The notes beneath the pieces were generated by a model. That model had not been told where the DNA came from. It saw only the letters and a list, made by a program, of their open reading frames with translations, and did no database searches. The position numbers and the translations under genes are program-made. From NCBI GenBank assembly GCA_013397075.1, contig VWZS01002702.1, positions 673,864 to 737,863 of the forward strand: a stretch of 64,000 bases of DNA. The letters run 5' to 3'. Origin of the DNA: Rhabdornis inornatus. Its lineage: Eukaryota > Chordata > Aves > Passeriformes > Rhabdornithidae. Positions within the stretch are counted from its first letter, which is position 1, and the number at the start of each line of letters is the position of its first letter. Shown here piece by piece: positions 1 to 13,525 of this stretch.

Positions 1-3000
1 GGCAACATTGCCAATCCACCACCTCATTGAACAGCTACTTTTTCCAATAAAAACTCAATATTCCACACAGTCATGAAGCATCACCCTGCACACTGAGGTC
101 TCCATCATTATCTCAAGGTTCTGTGCATCATCAGCTGCCATACAGCTCAAAGGTACATGGCATCTGTCCTCACTGTCTCCCTCTTCTGTGACCATTTCTT
201 TCTCAGGGGAGGCTTAAAGCAGGGTGGAAACTTAATTCTTAAGTCACAGCCTTTCAGAAATCTTTTCACTTGCTATCACAAAATTATACTTTTATTTTTG
301 TGCAAAAATGGTAAAATAACTGGGAATGACCAAAGTGTCAGCAGTGCACCAACAGCCATGCCAGGTGTTGTCACAGATCCAGCTTGGAACACAGAGGAAG
401 GATCGTGTCCCACACCAGGACAGCCCTGCTGCATCACAAAGGGCATCTGCAGTGAGCTTTGCCCATGTCCAAAACAGTTTCAATTTAGTTTGTGACTGCA
501 GGGGAGCCCCAGCAGCCAAGGAACCAATGCAGACTGTTCAGCCCTGCTGCAGGGGATCCCAGATAGTGACCTGGGGACCTGCCTGAGCCGAGGAGCACAA
601 GGCAGCACCCTCACTGTGCCACTACCTGCTGGCTCAGACACATATCCACACCCTGCAGGGCCACCTCAGACTGCACTGCTGCTGTATCCCAAGCACCAGC
701 CTCACAGGCTGGCTGGGAGACTGGAGCAGCACACTCAGTTCTGTTAACATGTACTGCTGTCATGAATTCAGAGCCAGCCAACTGAAACATTAATGATCTG
801 GTAAACTACAGAAAGGAACCAACTCACAGTGAGGTCTGCAGCACAACTGCTTGACTGTTTGGGATGATGAACATCCATAATTCCTCAAGATTCCAGCAGG
901 AGGTGAGGACTTTTGCACTTTTGTAATTCAAGTATATCGTTAAGAATAAAAGTATAGCGAGATATAAATCCCCATATCCAGCAGTCCAAATTGTGAAAAA
1001 TATGGAAGAAATACGCTGTACTAGGAGAAAGTCACTAGCTGCAAAAATCATACAGAAAGGGTATTCAGATGACCCGCTACACTACCTGTAATTCTTAGAA
1101 ATACTGCAGAGGTAACTTGCCACACCAATTGCACCACAGATACCACCAGCATTTCCAGCTGAAAAACCACCTCAGCTTTTCTGAAAGGTTTTCTAAGAAA
1201 TCCTTTTTTCTCCTTTAGCAAGCCATGATTCATTGCCCTCTATTGCACAGACAGCTACCAGATACAGAACCTTAAGTAGCAGAAAATGCTCCACTAGCTC
1301 ACAGAGATCGTTTCAAGTGGAAGCTTCAAAACAGCCTCCAGAACCACACTCGTGTTCAAAGAAGGTGCTAGAGAACACGGCTGTGTGAAATTTGGCAATA
1401 CAGATTCACTGGCAGGAACAAGGAGGTTAGTTTTGGCTCACAGGAGATCCTCCACCCTGTAGCTTGCTTTGAACAGTTTTAATGAAAAACTCAAAGTGAG
1501 ATTCAGCTGCGACCATCAGTTTTTATCTAAGGTTGGTAGAAAGCAAAAGAAAAAAATTATATTTCTGTATTTATAAAGTTGGAAGGGGTATGCATCTCTT
1601 TAGAAAATACTGTATTTTAATTATCTTTGAAATAGAAGGTAGCTGGGAGACCTATAATTCTCTCTCACATATGCATAGGCAAGCAAAACAGCAATGTGGT
1701 AGAGGAGGGGGTGAATTAATAAGTACATCTGTAGCACTGGGCAGCAGACAAGCCTGTCCACCTCACTACTTCCGAAAGAAAAGTTTGTCACTCCTCCCAT
1801 CTATTTGCAGCAGCATAAAAAGAAAATGCTGCTCTCTTCAGCCTGAATAGAAATTTATCTCAGACAGAAAATCTAAAGGTGCATCCAGCAGTGCTGGGGC
1901 CCAAATCATTATAGTTTTGCCTCTTGAATTTTGGAAAATCTCAAGCCTCAGCACACAAGTGGAAGGTGAATGAGGTAAATCACAGGATGTCTTATTCTGA
2001 CACGTGACAAGAGGAAGGAGAGAGAAAACCTACTTGGGGATGGGGAGTAGGAATACGAGATAAGCAGGACAGCCAGCCTCCCCTTGACAAGTGTGCAAGT
2101 GAGCTGCCTGCCCCTCCAGAATCTCCAAACACTTTAAAGGCAAGAGGTAGCTACAGGCCATTAGAACATTTTCCACCCAGCAGACCTGTGATTTAAAGGG
2201 ATGGTCCCCCTCACCCTAAAAAATGAAGAATATCTTGCTAACACAGACCACCAACATTTACTTCAAGTTTTCTGCTTCCTGTAAAACCAGAGAACATATA
2301 CTTAGCTTTACTCTTCCACAGACTACACTGAAAATGTCAGGAAACAGGACAAGCTAGCTTATAAATAATTGCAAAGCCGCTCCTGAAAAGGGCTGAGAGG
2401 GAGGTGGGATGAAAGCTTCCAGCCAGGAAAGCTGTGACTGCCAAGGAGCAGAACAGAATAAGGACAAGGACAGTGTGTGATATCCCAGCTCCATCTGTAC
2501 ACAGAAATGAAAGGCATTGAGGAAAATATCAGCGCGGCTTATGGCAGGCATTCCCAGGTGTGGGAAAATCCTCGGGGGAAGAACACCATCAACAGAAAAT
2601 ACAGCAGACCTTATAAGAGACAGCTGACGTGGCAGATCCTACAAAAGCTTGTCTGCAGCATCTGAGTGTCTTTTGTTCCCTAGCCCCATTCTTTCACCTG
2701 GCAGCTCACAGATTAAAAGACCTGAGAGATGTTCCTGTCACAGAAGACTTTGCCTCAAAAGGCTCCTAAAAGGAGGAGGGACCAGGGTAATGCAGGGTCC
2801 ACTACAGGAGATGTGTGGCAGTGGAAGCTTTACCCTTCTAATAACAACTTCCCTACTTTTCTGGAAATTCTCCCTAACCCCATCCCCTCGCTACCTGCAG
2901 AGTGATAACAAAGCCAGCATTGTCCATCAAGTCTCAATCTGAAGTGACTCAGTTATTCTCAGGAGCTTTGTGTTCATTTTTTCAGCCTGGCATCCTAGAA

Positions 3001-3100
3001 AACAAGGTTTATGTCATCATATTGCCTGTCATATGCTTAACTGTTTGTCCCTTCCTATTAACTTTTAAATCACACCGTACTGGGGATACAGGGCTATGAG

Positions 3101-3136
3101 AGAAATTGAGTTTCTCGGACAGAAATTGAGTTTCTC
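3101..3136. repeat. Short direct repeat, two 16-bp copies at 20-bp spacing
   Basis: AGAAATTGAGTTTCTC is present at 3101 and again at 3121. Each copy is itself an imperfect palindrome (AGAAA ... TTTCT). This is a small local duplication with no inferred function. Confidence 0.8.
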
Positions 3137-4894
3137 TAAGATCGGCAAACCTGCCTTTGATTGGGTAGGGCAGAGCCCCCAGTTCACGTCTCTGCTGAGA
3201 GACAGGCTAAGAGCAGAGTCAGCACTTATCCCTGCTCTTGGCCTGTCCCAGGCAATCAGCACACGTGTCGGACAGCACCACTCATTCTGCTTCTTGTCCT
3301 GCTGGTAGGCAGAGGATGGGAAAGGGGAATGGAGAGTGCTCTGTGGGGAATGGGGTCGGGTGGAGGGCTGAGCTGGACTTCAGTGGAGAAACACATCATT
3401 GCAAGTCTGGCCTCATACTCAAGAAAACTTATTTTCTCTGCCAAATTGCCTGTAACTTCATGACACATCATCAAGGACAAATGACAACATTTATCAAGTA
3501 CTCGCTGAATTCAGAATGTAGCCACACACAAAACAGCAACCAGTTGGAGAATTCATCCACTAGATTTGTTGCTGCAACTTTTTCTTCCCTTTTGCCTAAG
3601 CACTGGAAAAGTCATGTTGAAGTCAATTTATTTCCTAATGTCACCACTTTCTAGGTCTGCACAATTAATGCAGGGTTTCTTGAAACAAGTAGAAAGCGTG
3701 TGATGAATCAAATGTGAGCACTCGGGAAACAGCACTCCCACAAGACCACAAGGCTTGGCTCTGGAGTCAGTTTGTGACACTGGTTACAGTGTCAGCAGCT
3801 ATACACCCCAAGTGTGCTCTGCAGAGGCATTTTTCTGTATCTACTGACCAAACCATCCATTTTTAAGGAAAAGTGAAGGAACAAAAAAAATGTCCCATTT
3901 TTGCCGTAGCACCACATGGTAAATATCATTCGTCCCGTCCCAACTGCTTCTAGTGACAGTGGAGTGTTTGTCTGAATTTTTAACAGATGTTTCTAAGTAC
4001 TCTTGTCCACTTCTCTCTCCTGAGGATTTCTGCAGTGGGATAGCTCTAGATAGTAATACAAGCAATGCTTGTAAGAGGCTCTGGGGATAAATCTGTAGAC
4101 ACTGCATCTAGGATGGGTGTGGGTATGGGTCCAAGCCTTATGAAACTTCGTAAATATTCTCTGAAGAATAGCAAGCTGGACTGACCCTGCCTGCAGATGT
4201 TTTTGAGCTTACCAGCCCCACAGCAAAAAGCAAGACAGCTTACAGATAATTGCAACACTCCTGAATCAGCCCAAGAGCAGGACTTAAACTGAAATTTATA
4301 AAAGGAGGGGTATACTGGAGCAAAACAGAATAATACAAAGGATGATGTGTGATGGTGTAACTCAATTTCAATTCAAAATACCAAAGATGCTTCAAAGGGG
4401 ACCAGTCAGGGCTGAGGCAGAATTTCCCAGATGTCAGGTTGCCCTTGGGAACAAGCACACTGGATTCACTTGACAGGTGTGAAGGTACTCAGGAGAAGTC
4501 AGTCAGAACACAAATTGCTGAAAAAAAAAATAAAATCTCTGCTTTCATTTTTAAAGAAAGTGAGCATGTTGGGCTAACGCCTGGCAAGGAGGCAGTGACG
4601 TCTGCCTGAGTTTGTACACAGCCTGAAACAATCAGCTAAAGCATGCTCATGGCTGCTAGTTTACATTATCGAAATGGAACCAGAGCTATTTAATTCTAAA
4701 ATGAAATCTATTAAAGCTATTGTCAATGTTTCACAGCAGCTGAAACTGTTTTTTTAAAAGGTCAGTCTACTAGCTAGAGAGTGAAAACAAGCAAGGCGGC
4801 TGTGCCAGCCCTCAAGACGTGGCAGCATCCTGCAGCCTGGTTGTGCATTCCCTTGAATGTCGGGCGAGGAGCAGCAGAGGTCTGAGCAGAGCCC

Positions 4895-5167
4895 GGGTCA
4901 GTGCCAGCCGTGGGGAGACTGCAGTGCTGTGGGTCAGTGCCAGCCGTGGGGAGACTGCAGTGCTGTGGGTCAGTGCCAGCCGTGGGGAGACTGCAGTGCT
5001 GTGGGTCAGTGCCAGCCGTGGGGAGGCTGCAGTGCTGTGGGTCAGTGCCAGCCGTGGGGAGACTGCAGTGCTGTGGGTCAGTGCCAGCCGTGGGGTCAGT
5101 GCCAGCCGTGGGGAGGCTGCGGTGCTGTGGGTCAGTGCCAGCCGTGGGGTCAGTGCCAGCCGTGGGG
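4895..5167. repeat. GC-rich minisatellite, 36-bp unit with 18-bp variants
   Basis: The phrase GGGTCAGTGCCAGCCGTGG recurs at 4895, 4931, 4967, 5003, 5039, 5075, 5093, 5129 and 5147. Most spacings are exactly 36 bp, while the units at 5075 and 5129 are cut to 18 bp. Copies are nearly identical; visible changes are GAGACT versus GAGGCT and GCAGTGCT versus GCGGTGCT. Related decayed sequence flanks both sides (GCAGCAGAG near 4871 and GCAGCAGAGCC near 5170). Because 36 and 18 are multiples of three, several frames stay open on both strands, giving misleading repetitive open frames of up to 217 codons. Confidence 0.95.
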
Positions 5168-6047
5168 ACGCAGCAGAGCCGTGGGGTGAGAGCATCCCTG
5201 CACTCTGCCTTGCCAGGCAGAGAAAGGCATGGTTGGACACGACATCACTTGGTTTTCCAACCCATTCAGCTTTGTGGCCGCGGTGTCATTCACAACAATA
5301 CCACAGCCCTCCACTACCCCCAGAAAACCCACAAAAACCCCAATCTAAGAACCACTTCCCCCACAAACAGCATAGCAGAGCCCCAAACACCCCCACAGCT
5401 ACCACAGGCCTAGCATTTACTGTCATCTTCTGTACTGGCATTTCTGTTAACCCCTTTTGTAAGATCATTTGACTCAATTTCAAAATTCCTCTTTCTGAAA
5501 AACACTTGTTAAATATTGGCCCTGACTGCTGCACAAAGTGATAGCTTGGTAGTCATAATCCACGAGATATATTTAGCCTCACACACTCATCATCAATGGA
5601 TCTTGAAAGCATTGTAGCCAACCGACTGGAAACCACATGCAATACAAACACATAATAGAACTTTTAATGTGCAAAGAGACTAAACAAAAAGATCCTTGAC
5701 CTTCTTGCTTTCCCTTGCATACCATTATCCCCAGTGAGACAGCAAATGGAATGACGTGGAGAGCAACAGCTACCAACAAGCAACTTTGGAAGCCAATTTC
5801 TACAGTAGTTAAGCAGTTAATGACGTTAATCAGAATGATAACTTATTAAATTCTGTATTTATGCAAATGGCATTTTGGCATATCGCACGGAGACCTGAGT
5901 AGCAGAGCTTGCCAGGGAAAGGTCCCAATATCTTTTATATTTACCATTTTGGGGTTTTTAATACCATGTAAAAGCATCTGCGATGGTTGGTACGTTAGAC
6001 AAACCACATTTAAATAAAATGCTACAGTAACAAATTAATATCTATTT

Positions 6048-6144
6048 TTCCAAATATCTATATTCCAAATATAAATTCCAAAATAGATATTCCAAATATC
6101 TATTATTCCAATATATATTCCAAATTATTCCAATAATATTCCAA
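6048..6144. repeat. Degenerate AT-rich tandem array of TTCCAA units
   Basis: TTCCAA occurs eight times, at 6048, 6063, 6076, 6090, 6106, 6118, 6128 and 6139, with 10-16 bp spacing and AT-only linkers such as ATATCTA. The spacing is irregular, so this is a decayed microsatellite-like array rather than a clean minisatellite. Confidence 0.85.
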
Positions 6145-9100
6145 ACAGATTAATGAACAAATTGCTTAATTCTAAACTTTATGAAGCAGAGATTCATCTC
6201 TGTAGCCACATCCAATCTCTGCCATTATCTTTTTAACAAGAAGATGACTTTTCTTGTAGAGCTTCCTAAACTAGGCAATGATTTTTGAACAAAGAAAATT
6301 ACAGGCAGCCCTCCCTCTCTCCATGCTACAGTACCAAAGAATATATGGCACAAAAATATAAAGTAACAGAGTAGTTTATGACTGACATGAAAGGACATTA
6401 TCCATGTGTAATTGAGTTGAATCAGAAAAACTGCAGTTTAGGGTAGGCAGAATTTGCAGTAATCTTAGTTTTGTAAAACCAGCATGGAAAACTTACTGCT
6501 TTCCAAGAGAATTAGCTGGGAACTTCTTGGTTTTGGGTTGCATTTAAATTCAACAAGGATGGAAGAAGCAGGGGATTGGATAAACAGCTATGAATTGCAC
6601 TTTTAATTGCTTTCAAGATGTCAAAAAAACATCAAGATGTGCTTATGCATGTAGTTTTCCCTTTTCTTGATTCTGTTGTTTAGCAGAATTAATTTCTGCA
6701 CAGATTTTACCCATTCATTCAGTTCTTCCTCTATCTTCAGGAAAATGAGGTGGGAACTACCTCTGCAAGATGTTGTGCAAAATGAGTAATTCACGAATTG
6801 AAATTGTACCTCTGTTTTGAAAATCAATACTATTGCTTATACACAAACCCTAACTGTTGATTTATTTATGTAAATACCTTGGTATCTGGGTACCTTTGTT
6901 TGTGCAAACCTTGCAACACAATGTTCAAATATCTCTGGAAAAAATAATTGCCTTTTTTTCTCCCCTTTGGGTACAAATTTCTGTGTTTTAAATGAACGTG
7001 CAGGTATCCTGTTGCTGCATGAAGCCTTCATTTCAAAACACCAACTAATTCTAGGTTTAATTAAAACAGAATGTTTTATCACAAACACGGGTTTTTTACA
7101 GCACATATATTCTTTACCTTAATGTGATTGCTGCCTATTAAGAAAAGAATATATTTTTTTAGTTAATTTAATGAAATAATTCAAAGTTTTGCAGCAACTC
7201 TCTTTATAGGGTGAACTTATGCAAGCACCGAAGCCTTTCCAGAGAAAACAGGATTCTCCACACCTCCCTCTGGCTTTTTTCCCTACTGAATGCCGTGGCC
7301 TTCACTCAACCAAAGGAAATGAAAGACAGACTGAGACAACAGCATCACGTGGGTGAAGGTCAGATTGATTTTCAGCTGTGTGGTGCTGTTTTATCACCCT
7401 CAGGACAAAAGTTAAGCCCTTCATTTTTTTTTCATGTCTGCTTTAACAGAGCAACTTTCTTTTTTTTCCCTGAAATTTTGGTTGGGGTCCATACCACCAG
7501 AATTATCAAGCATAGCCTAATTTAAAACATTTGTGAAGATCTCCCATCCTCACAGTAAAATCCAGAGCAGCCCACACACCACAAAATTTCCATGAGTTTC
7601 CTCTATTCCCTGTGTACAAACAGTGGCTCCTTGAAACTACAGAGGTTTCTGCAGTGACATTCACTGACAGCAAAAGCAGAGTGGGATGCAGCTGCTGGCT
7701 GTTTGCAATGATCCTGGGCACAGGAGAAGAGCAGCTGCTATCTCAAAAGGGGCAAGTTCACAAATTGTTTTTTCTCTCTATCCTCCCTTCCTTTCCTCTC
7801 CTCTCTGCTCGGAGAGGCCAAGCTCTCCAAGAGCTGAGCCTCCTGCCTGTCACTCGGCAATCCAGACATGCACGGCCAATTACTGTGGCAACCTCTGGAA
7901 AAACAGGGAGTTTTGCTAGCTCTGATTGCACTTTTTCCAGCTCCAGTGCCACTTAAAAAATCACTCTCCCCCAACTTGCTGTAAGAATTGGCTTTCCTCA
8001 TTTATCTTCTAATTGAGAGAGATTCTCCCCAAAGTAATGATGTTATTTTCAGTAGCCAATTTTATCTAGTGATGTCTTCAAAACTGAACTGATTAACCTA
8101 AAATGAGGCATTTTGTACATCACAGATACGTATATGCATACCTATTTATCAAGAGAAAGCATCTTCCCTCCCATTTCCAGTTTTCTGGCAGACAAAAAAC
8201 TCAGTATTCTCTCATTTAATCTATGAGACAAGAAAATCCTACTTACTTTCATTTCCTTTTGTTTTAAATGTTGGGTTGAATTTGTCTTATGTTGTGTGAA
8301 GAGTGAAACAGCATCATGTCTGCCTCCTAAAGATGACAGTTTGTCCACTATAAAAAGCAAGGAATACTATCTGCTTTATTTCTATGTACCAGAGGCCATG
8401 GTCCAAATCAAACCCAGTTACACTCAATACCATCAAAACACCTTGGGATACAGTTTCTACATGAAACAGCTCTTGTAAAACAAACCATAGTAAGTGTGTG
8501 TAAGAGAGGAAGGAGTAGTGAAGGGCTGTAAGGTGACATCAAGCAGCTATCCAGGTTGGATCTGGATGCAATCTGAATGCAAATTGAATAATTTTTTCGG
8601 TTTTGTGAACAAAGATTTGACTAGCATGTCCTTAGCTCATTTGAACCTAGCTGAGTCTGCCTCCAAAGCAGCACACAGAGCAGTGTGATCTCTCCCAGCA
8701 CCCCGAGGAGATCTGCCAGTCCCCACAGGATGGGTCAAGGAAGGCTCTGCACATGCACAGAGCTCCAAGGAAGAGCAAGCCCTGGACAATGGACAAGAGG
8801 GCAACTGCAGCTGAGAAACCAGGAGAAACCAGTAACACAGCAAGGTGTAACTTAAATGTATAAACTGTGCATGACCCTGTTTCATGTGGGGCTGGGAAAG
8901 GGCAAATGTCAGCACAGCAACAGAGAGAAGACTGCTGGGAACAAGATGCAAAATGGGACAGACCAGAAAGGAGCAAGCAAGGAGAAAGCTTTCAAGGAGA
9001 GACCACAGGGACCTATGCCCAGGCACCTGGGAGAGGAAAGGGCAGAGAGTGGCCACCCCAAGCACACAGCCAGAACACACAAAAGCACAATCCCACAGGA

Positions 9101-12100
9101 TGCAGAGACAGACCATAAGCTAAGCACTACCATAAATAACTGTCCTAGATGCATGTTGGATTTTTGGCTGGTTTGGGCTTGGTCGGTTGCTATGGTTGAT
9201 TGATGAAGATTGAACAATATATTTCAAACCTGCTTACACTACTCTTGGAGTGCAGTAAATTACCTCTATTCAGTTTTGCTCCAAGAAAAGAAGCACAGGT
9301 GTGTGTATTTATATTTCTGTAGACTCAAGTTCATAAAGGGAATTTACTTCTGTCTTTCGAAATTTTCTAATGAATAATTAGTAGATGTAGATTTCTGAAA
9401 TGACCATTTAGTATAAATTATATCAAATCTCATTTATTTTAAGAGATATCATTAAGTACAAAGTCTGCATGAGTGAACTGAGTTCACTGTAGAGGAAATG
9501 ACTGGGAATTATGTTCAAAAATCTATTCAAATGTTTAATGTAACAGATTCCCTGGAGAAGAGAAAAGCAATGGGCTTCTACAGCCTTTCCTTATGTCCTC
9601 CTCAGCAAGTGTAACAGTAATTGAGTAGAAACAAAAAGAAGAGCCAAAGAGTCTTTCATCATTATGGCTGAGAACGATTTTCAAGGAAGCCTAAGGAAGA
9701 GATGGACCCACACACCAAAAAATGATGCTTTCAGGAGGAAGTTCACTCCCACCATTACTGATGTCACCCACAACAAAACCCACCTGGATTAAAGACCTTG
9801 GCTGTTCCACCGATTTCATGCATGTCATTAGGCAAATCAGTGCAGCCACAGTAATTATAATTCAAAGTAACTCAGGCTGTTAATGGGGAAGGTCTTGAGT
9901 TCTCCCCCAAACGCTGACCTCTCGTTCCTCTCATGTTGACATAAAGCTTGTGCAGCTCCATAGGGCACCAGATCTGGGAGCTGCACAGACTAAAAATCAA
10001 TCCCTTTAATTGTCAGCAATGTCAGCTCCCAAAACCAACACAAACCTTTTACCAGCATAAGGCAGGAGATGGAATGGAGGAAGGAAGCAGTCCAGTAGCA
10101 GTCAAAGCTTAAGCCAAATTAGAATGATGACTTTTTAATTTCATGATAAAAATAACAATTTCTTGTGTCAGGAAGGGGTTGCTAGAATTTTTAAAGATTA
10201 CAGAGTTCTTAAATGCCCTAAAAAGTATTTAGTGGGGATGGACCAAATGCCTTGAAAATGCCAAATCAATTTTTCATTAGTTAAGACAATAAAAACTACT
10301 TGTAATAAGCAAGATGTTTGAATAACATGACCTATATTTAATGCATGTAATTTACTTAAATTTTTACTGAGTATATTTTCAACAATTTTAAATTCAATAT
10401 GAAATTATAAAATTTACCCTACTATTAAAAGCACCTCCTAAAATTACTTACATGAAACAGCATTCAAAATGTACATACTTGCTGCCAAAGCTTTGAAGAA
10501 AGTCAGAAGCTGCTTGAACCTCTGATGGAGGTCCTCTGATGTGCAAGCCCAGCTTGGAGAGCAACAGCCTCTCCAGCAGGTGCAGAGAAAATATTTCCCT
10601 TATTCAGTTTATTTGAGTGGTTCAGTCCAATACTGTTTGTTGAGAACAGAGGAACTGCTTGGCAGATGATCCTAGTTTGCTTCTTGCCAGCCTATGGCAA
10701 AGAAAGGCGTGAGATGCCCATGGACCACACAGGCACCCGGCTGAGGCTGTCCCGGGAGGACACGTACCTGGGTGGGTCCCTGCTGCTCCGAGGGGCCGGG
10801 GCTGTGTGCTGCTGGCTGGTCCCCAGGAGCCCACGCTGTTCTGCCGGCCGGCAGGCCGAGCCCCGCCACCCAGGGGCCATGCCGAGATGCTCCAGCCAGC
10901 GCTCCCAGAGCCAGCCAGATGAAGAGGACCAACCCATGCTGGCACGTTTCCCTAAAGCCAGCCGGCACCAGGGGGTGGAGGCTGCTTTCTGGCTTCCCCA
11001 AGCCTGGAGCACAGTTAATAACATGCCAGCTGTATCTGCAGACAAGCCAAGTTTAATGAGGCTACAACAAAAGCATTCAAATATGCACTACAGAACTTCT
11101 GTGGGGATTTTTTCTAGAGCTTGTTTTTAAAAAATGAAAGATAGGAATTCTTGACAATATTTGTACACACACTTCCTCATTTTTAATTGATTTTTTTTTA
11201 AATTATATGCCACAAATTCAAAGAAATCAACATTAGAAAGACTTGTTTAATCCCACTACTTCCAGCAGTAAAATTATGCTGTGTGATGAGTGCTTGAAAT
11301 GCACTGCTGGTTGCTTTTTTCTTAATAAACATTGAAGTCTTAATTGTTTTTCCCCTACATGGCCAGACTTCATCTTTCTGACTGCCAGGTCTTCACACTA
11401 GGACAAGTCCTATCCTTCGCCTCCTGCTCGGGAGCCAGGACAGACAGGCCAGTGTGCCTGGCACAAGTGATGGGGAGATAGCTGACCCCTCACTCTCCTA
11501 CCAGCCATGCCTCACCACATCCCCCTCTCTTACTCTGGGCCAAGGTACACGAGGTTTCAATAAGAGGACTGCGAACAGGGACTTAGAGATGGGAGGGAGC
11601 AGCAAAAGAAAGCCTGCTTGGGAATGAGGGGATGGAGAAGGTGGGAAAGGGGCAATTGCTCACTGCCTCCTTCACCAGAAGAACCAGATTATCAAATGAA
11701 AGCAGGTGACAAAAGTGAAGTGAACAAAAGGTGATGCTTTTCCCTAATGTGTAGTTGAACTCTGGGTCCCCACCACAGGAAAAGCTAACTGCACTTCAAA
11801 ATGGAAATTCAGGGAAGAAGATGATCTGAATAATTTAAATAAAAAGCACAAGAAAATGCTCACGTAAGTTTGCTGACAGCTAGGAAAACATTCTGGGAAA
11901 ACAGCACAATGGGACCATCAGGCTGGCTCAGTACAGCTATCCTTATATGAAGAGTACTTACCCAATTGTCTGTGATGGGATAGGGGAAGAAATCAGGAAA
12001 AAAAACAAACTCTCAGTGCATCTCTTTTTCACTGCTTACATGTGCAGTCTGAGGATCTCAATGGTTCTGAATCTGCCAAGGCTGTTAATATGGCCATCGT

Positions 12101-12461
12101 TTTTGTCCCTCAACAACCCACAGGAAGGCAATGTGTGCCCTTCAGCAGCATCCTAGCCAGAAATAATCCATGCTCTTGTCCATCTGAGACAGGACAACCC
12201 CAGCACATCCTCCATTCAGCTCTCTAAGGCTTTATTAAAGGCCACTTTGTAACAAGCACATATCTATTGTAGTCTCCAGGCTATCCTCACTGCAGTTCTG
12301 AATTGAGTTTCATATACTGGGCTTTGTCTACAACCCTCTGAATGCTGGGACCTGCTTATAGCAAACAGGGATTCTCCTTCCTGCAGGCACAGCTGCTCCT
12401 GCAGCTCTCACCAAGCTCCAGCCTGGGAAGGAACTCTTTCCATTGAAACCTCTCCTTCCTC

Positions 12462-12497
12462 TTTTTTTTTTTTTTTTTTTAATGAAACCCATTTATT
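12462..12497 (-). repeat. A19 tract preceded by AATAAA on the minus strand, possible retroposed 3' end
   Basis: The plus strand has nineteen T at 12462-12480. On the minus strand this is an A19 tract lying 11 nt after AATAAA (12497-12492), the arrangement left at the 3' end of a retroposed polyadenylated transcript. No coding homology is visible in the sequence that would be the retrocopy body (12498 onward), and I found no target-site duplication. A plain homopolymer next to a chance AATAAA is the alternative. Confidence 0.4.
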
Positions 12498-13300
12498 ATT
12501 TACTTAGGTTTCTGTATGCTGAGAAACAAATCTTCCCTATATAGACCCCCACAATCCTCCCTCTGCTGAACCATTGCAATGGATTACCCTTGCAAACAGA
12601 AATCAGAGGCAGGAGGAGAAGGGGAGGTGGAGCTCCGGCACTCCTGGTGCCCCAGAATTGCTGTGTGAGGCCTGAGCTGGTGCAGGGGGATCTGGGCAGG
12701 CTCCAGCTCCCAAACGCAGCTCCTGCTGCACACAGCAGCTCCCATGGCCAGCACCCAGCACAGCTCTTGCTTCACAGCATTTGAGGTGCCTCAGTCTCTG
12801 TGCATCTCTCCGTTGCTGATGCAGCAAAGGAGAAGAGACTGGCTTCTCAGCCAGCCAGGGGCAATCTGTTCAAGACATCCAAAGGACATGTTTCCTTTAA
12901 GAGGCCTCACTTGAAATACGCACCCACTTTCTCTTCTATCCATTTCCATGCATACCTGTGCTTACTTTGCAGACTACTTTTTGAACTAGATAAAAGCAGA
13001 TAAAAGAACTCAATTAAAGTAGCAAGAATGAAACAGTCCCTCGCCAATACAAGCAGGCTAACTTGTCGTCCTCAGCTCCTCACTGGGCCATATGTTTAAA
13101 AATGACAAGAAAAATGGTCTTCCTGTGTGAAAAACATATGCTGCTTGAGGAGAGACATCATCATTGCTAAGAAATTTTGTGCAGCCTCAGAACGCATAAC
13201 CAGGCCATCCGCAGTGACTGCTGGCTACGTGGGGGCTGAGGAAGGGGTGGAGAGAGCTCACTGCCTCCCTCCTGCCAGGGGTTTTGGTAACATGCAACCA

Positions 13301-13525
13301 AGGCGGCCGCAGCCGCGCTGGCAGCGCTCCTATCTGCACACGCAGTGCCTGGTGCTGCCTCCCTCGCCGCCATCCCCAGGGGGAGCGGCACAAAGGTGGC
13401 CGTGGCGATTTGCAGGGATGGCGCCCGGCGCACTGGCACACTCTTATCAGTGCGCACACTGCCCGGCCCTGCGCGCCGCCGCCGTGGGCTCAGCGCCCCG
13501 GGACACCCTCCGTGAGGCCGCCTGC
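13301..13525. promoter_or_regulatory. Intronic CpG island candidate
   Basis: I count about 24 CpG dinucleotides between 13301 and 13520 in otherwise CpG-poor sequence, including a NotI site (GCGGCCGC, 13303-13310) and GCGCGCCGCCGCCGTGG near 13471. A GATA-type CTTATCAG sits at 13442. The island lies about 5.6 kb downstream of the 201-nt exon in the transcription direction. It could be an alternative internal promoter, a developmental enhancer island, or the promoter of an antisense transcript. No exon with convincing splice sites was identified in it. Confidence 0.6.

Noticed and set aside
4812..5472. Open frames of 217, 170, 142 and 110 codons with repetitive protein sequence on both strands
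   Set aside because: They are created by the 36-bp minisatellite, whose unit is a multiple of three and lacks stops. No splice sites, domain or second line of evidence supports a protein.
8637..9217. 159-codon minus-strand frame with hydrophobic and cysteine-rich character, plus overlapping frames
   Set aside because: Overlapping frames on both strands, no family resemblance, and low-information Leu/Cys/Ser composition. It is treated as chance.
10622..11130. GC-rich segment with 107-154 codon frames on both strands
   Set aside because: No recognised domain or convincing exon boundaries; mixed-strand openness points to composition, not coding.
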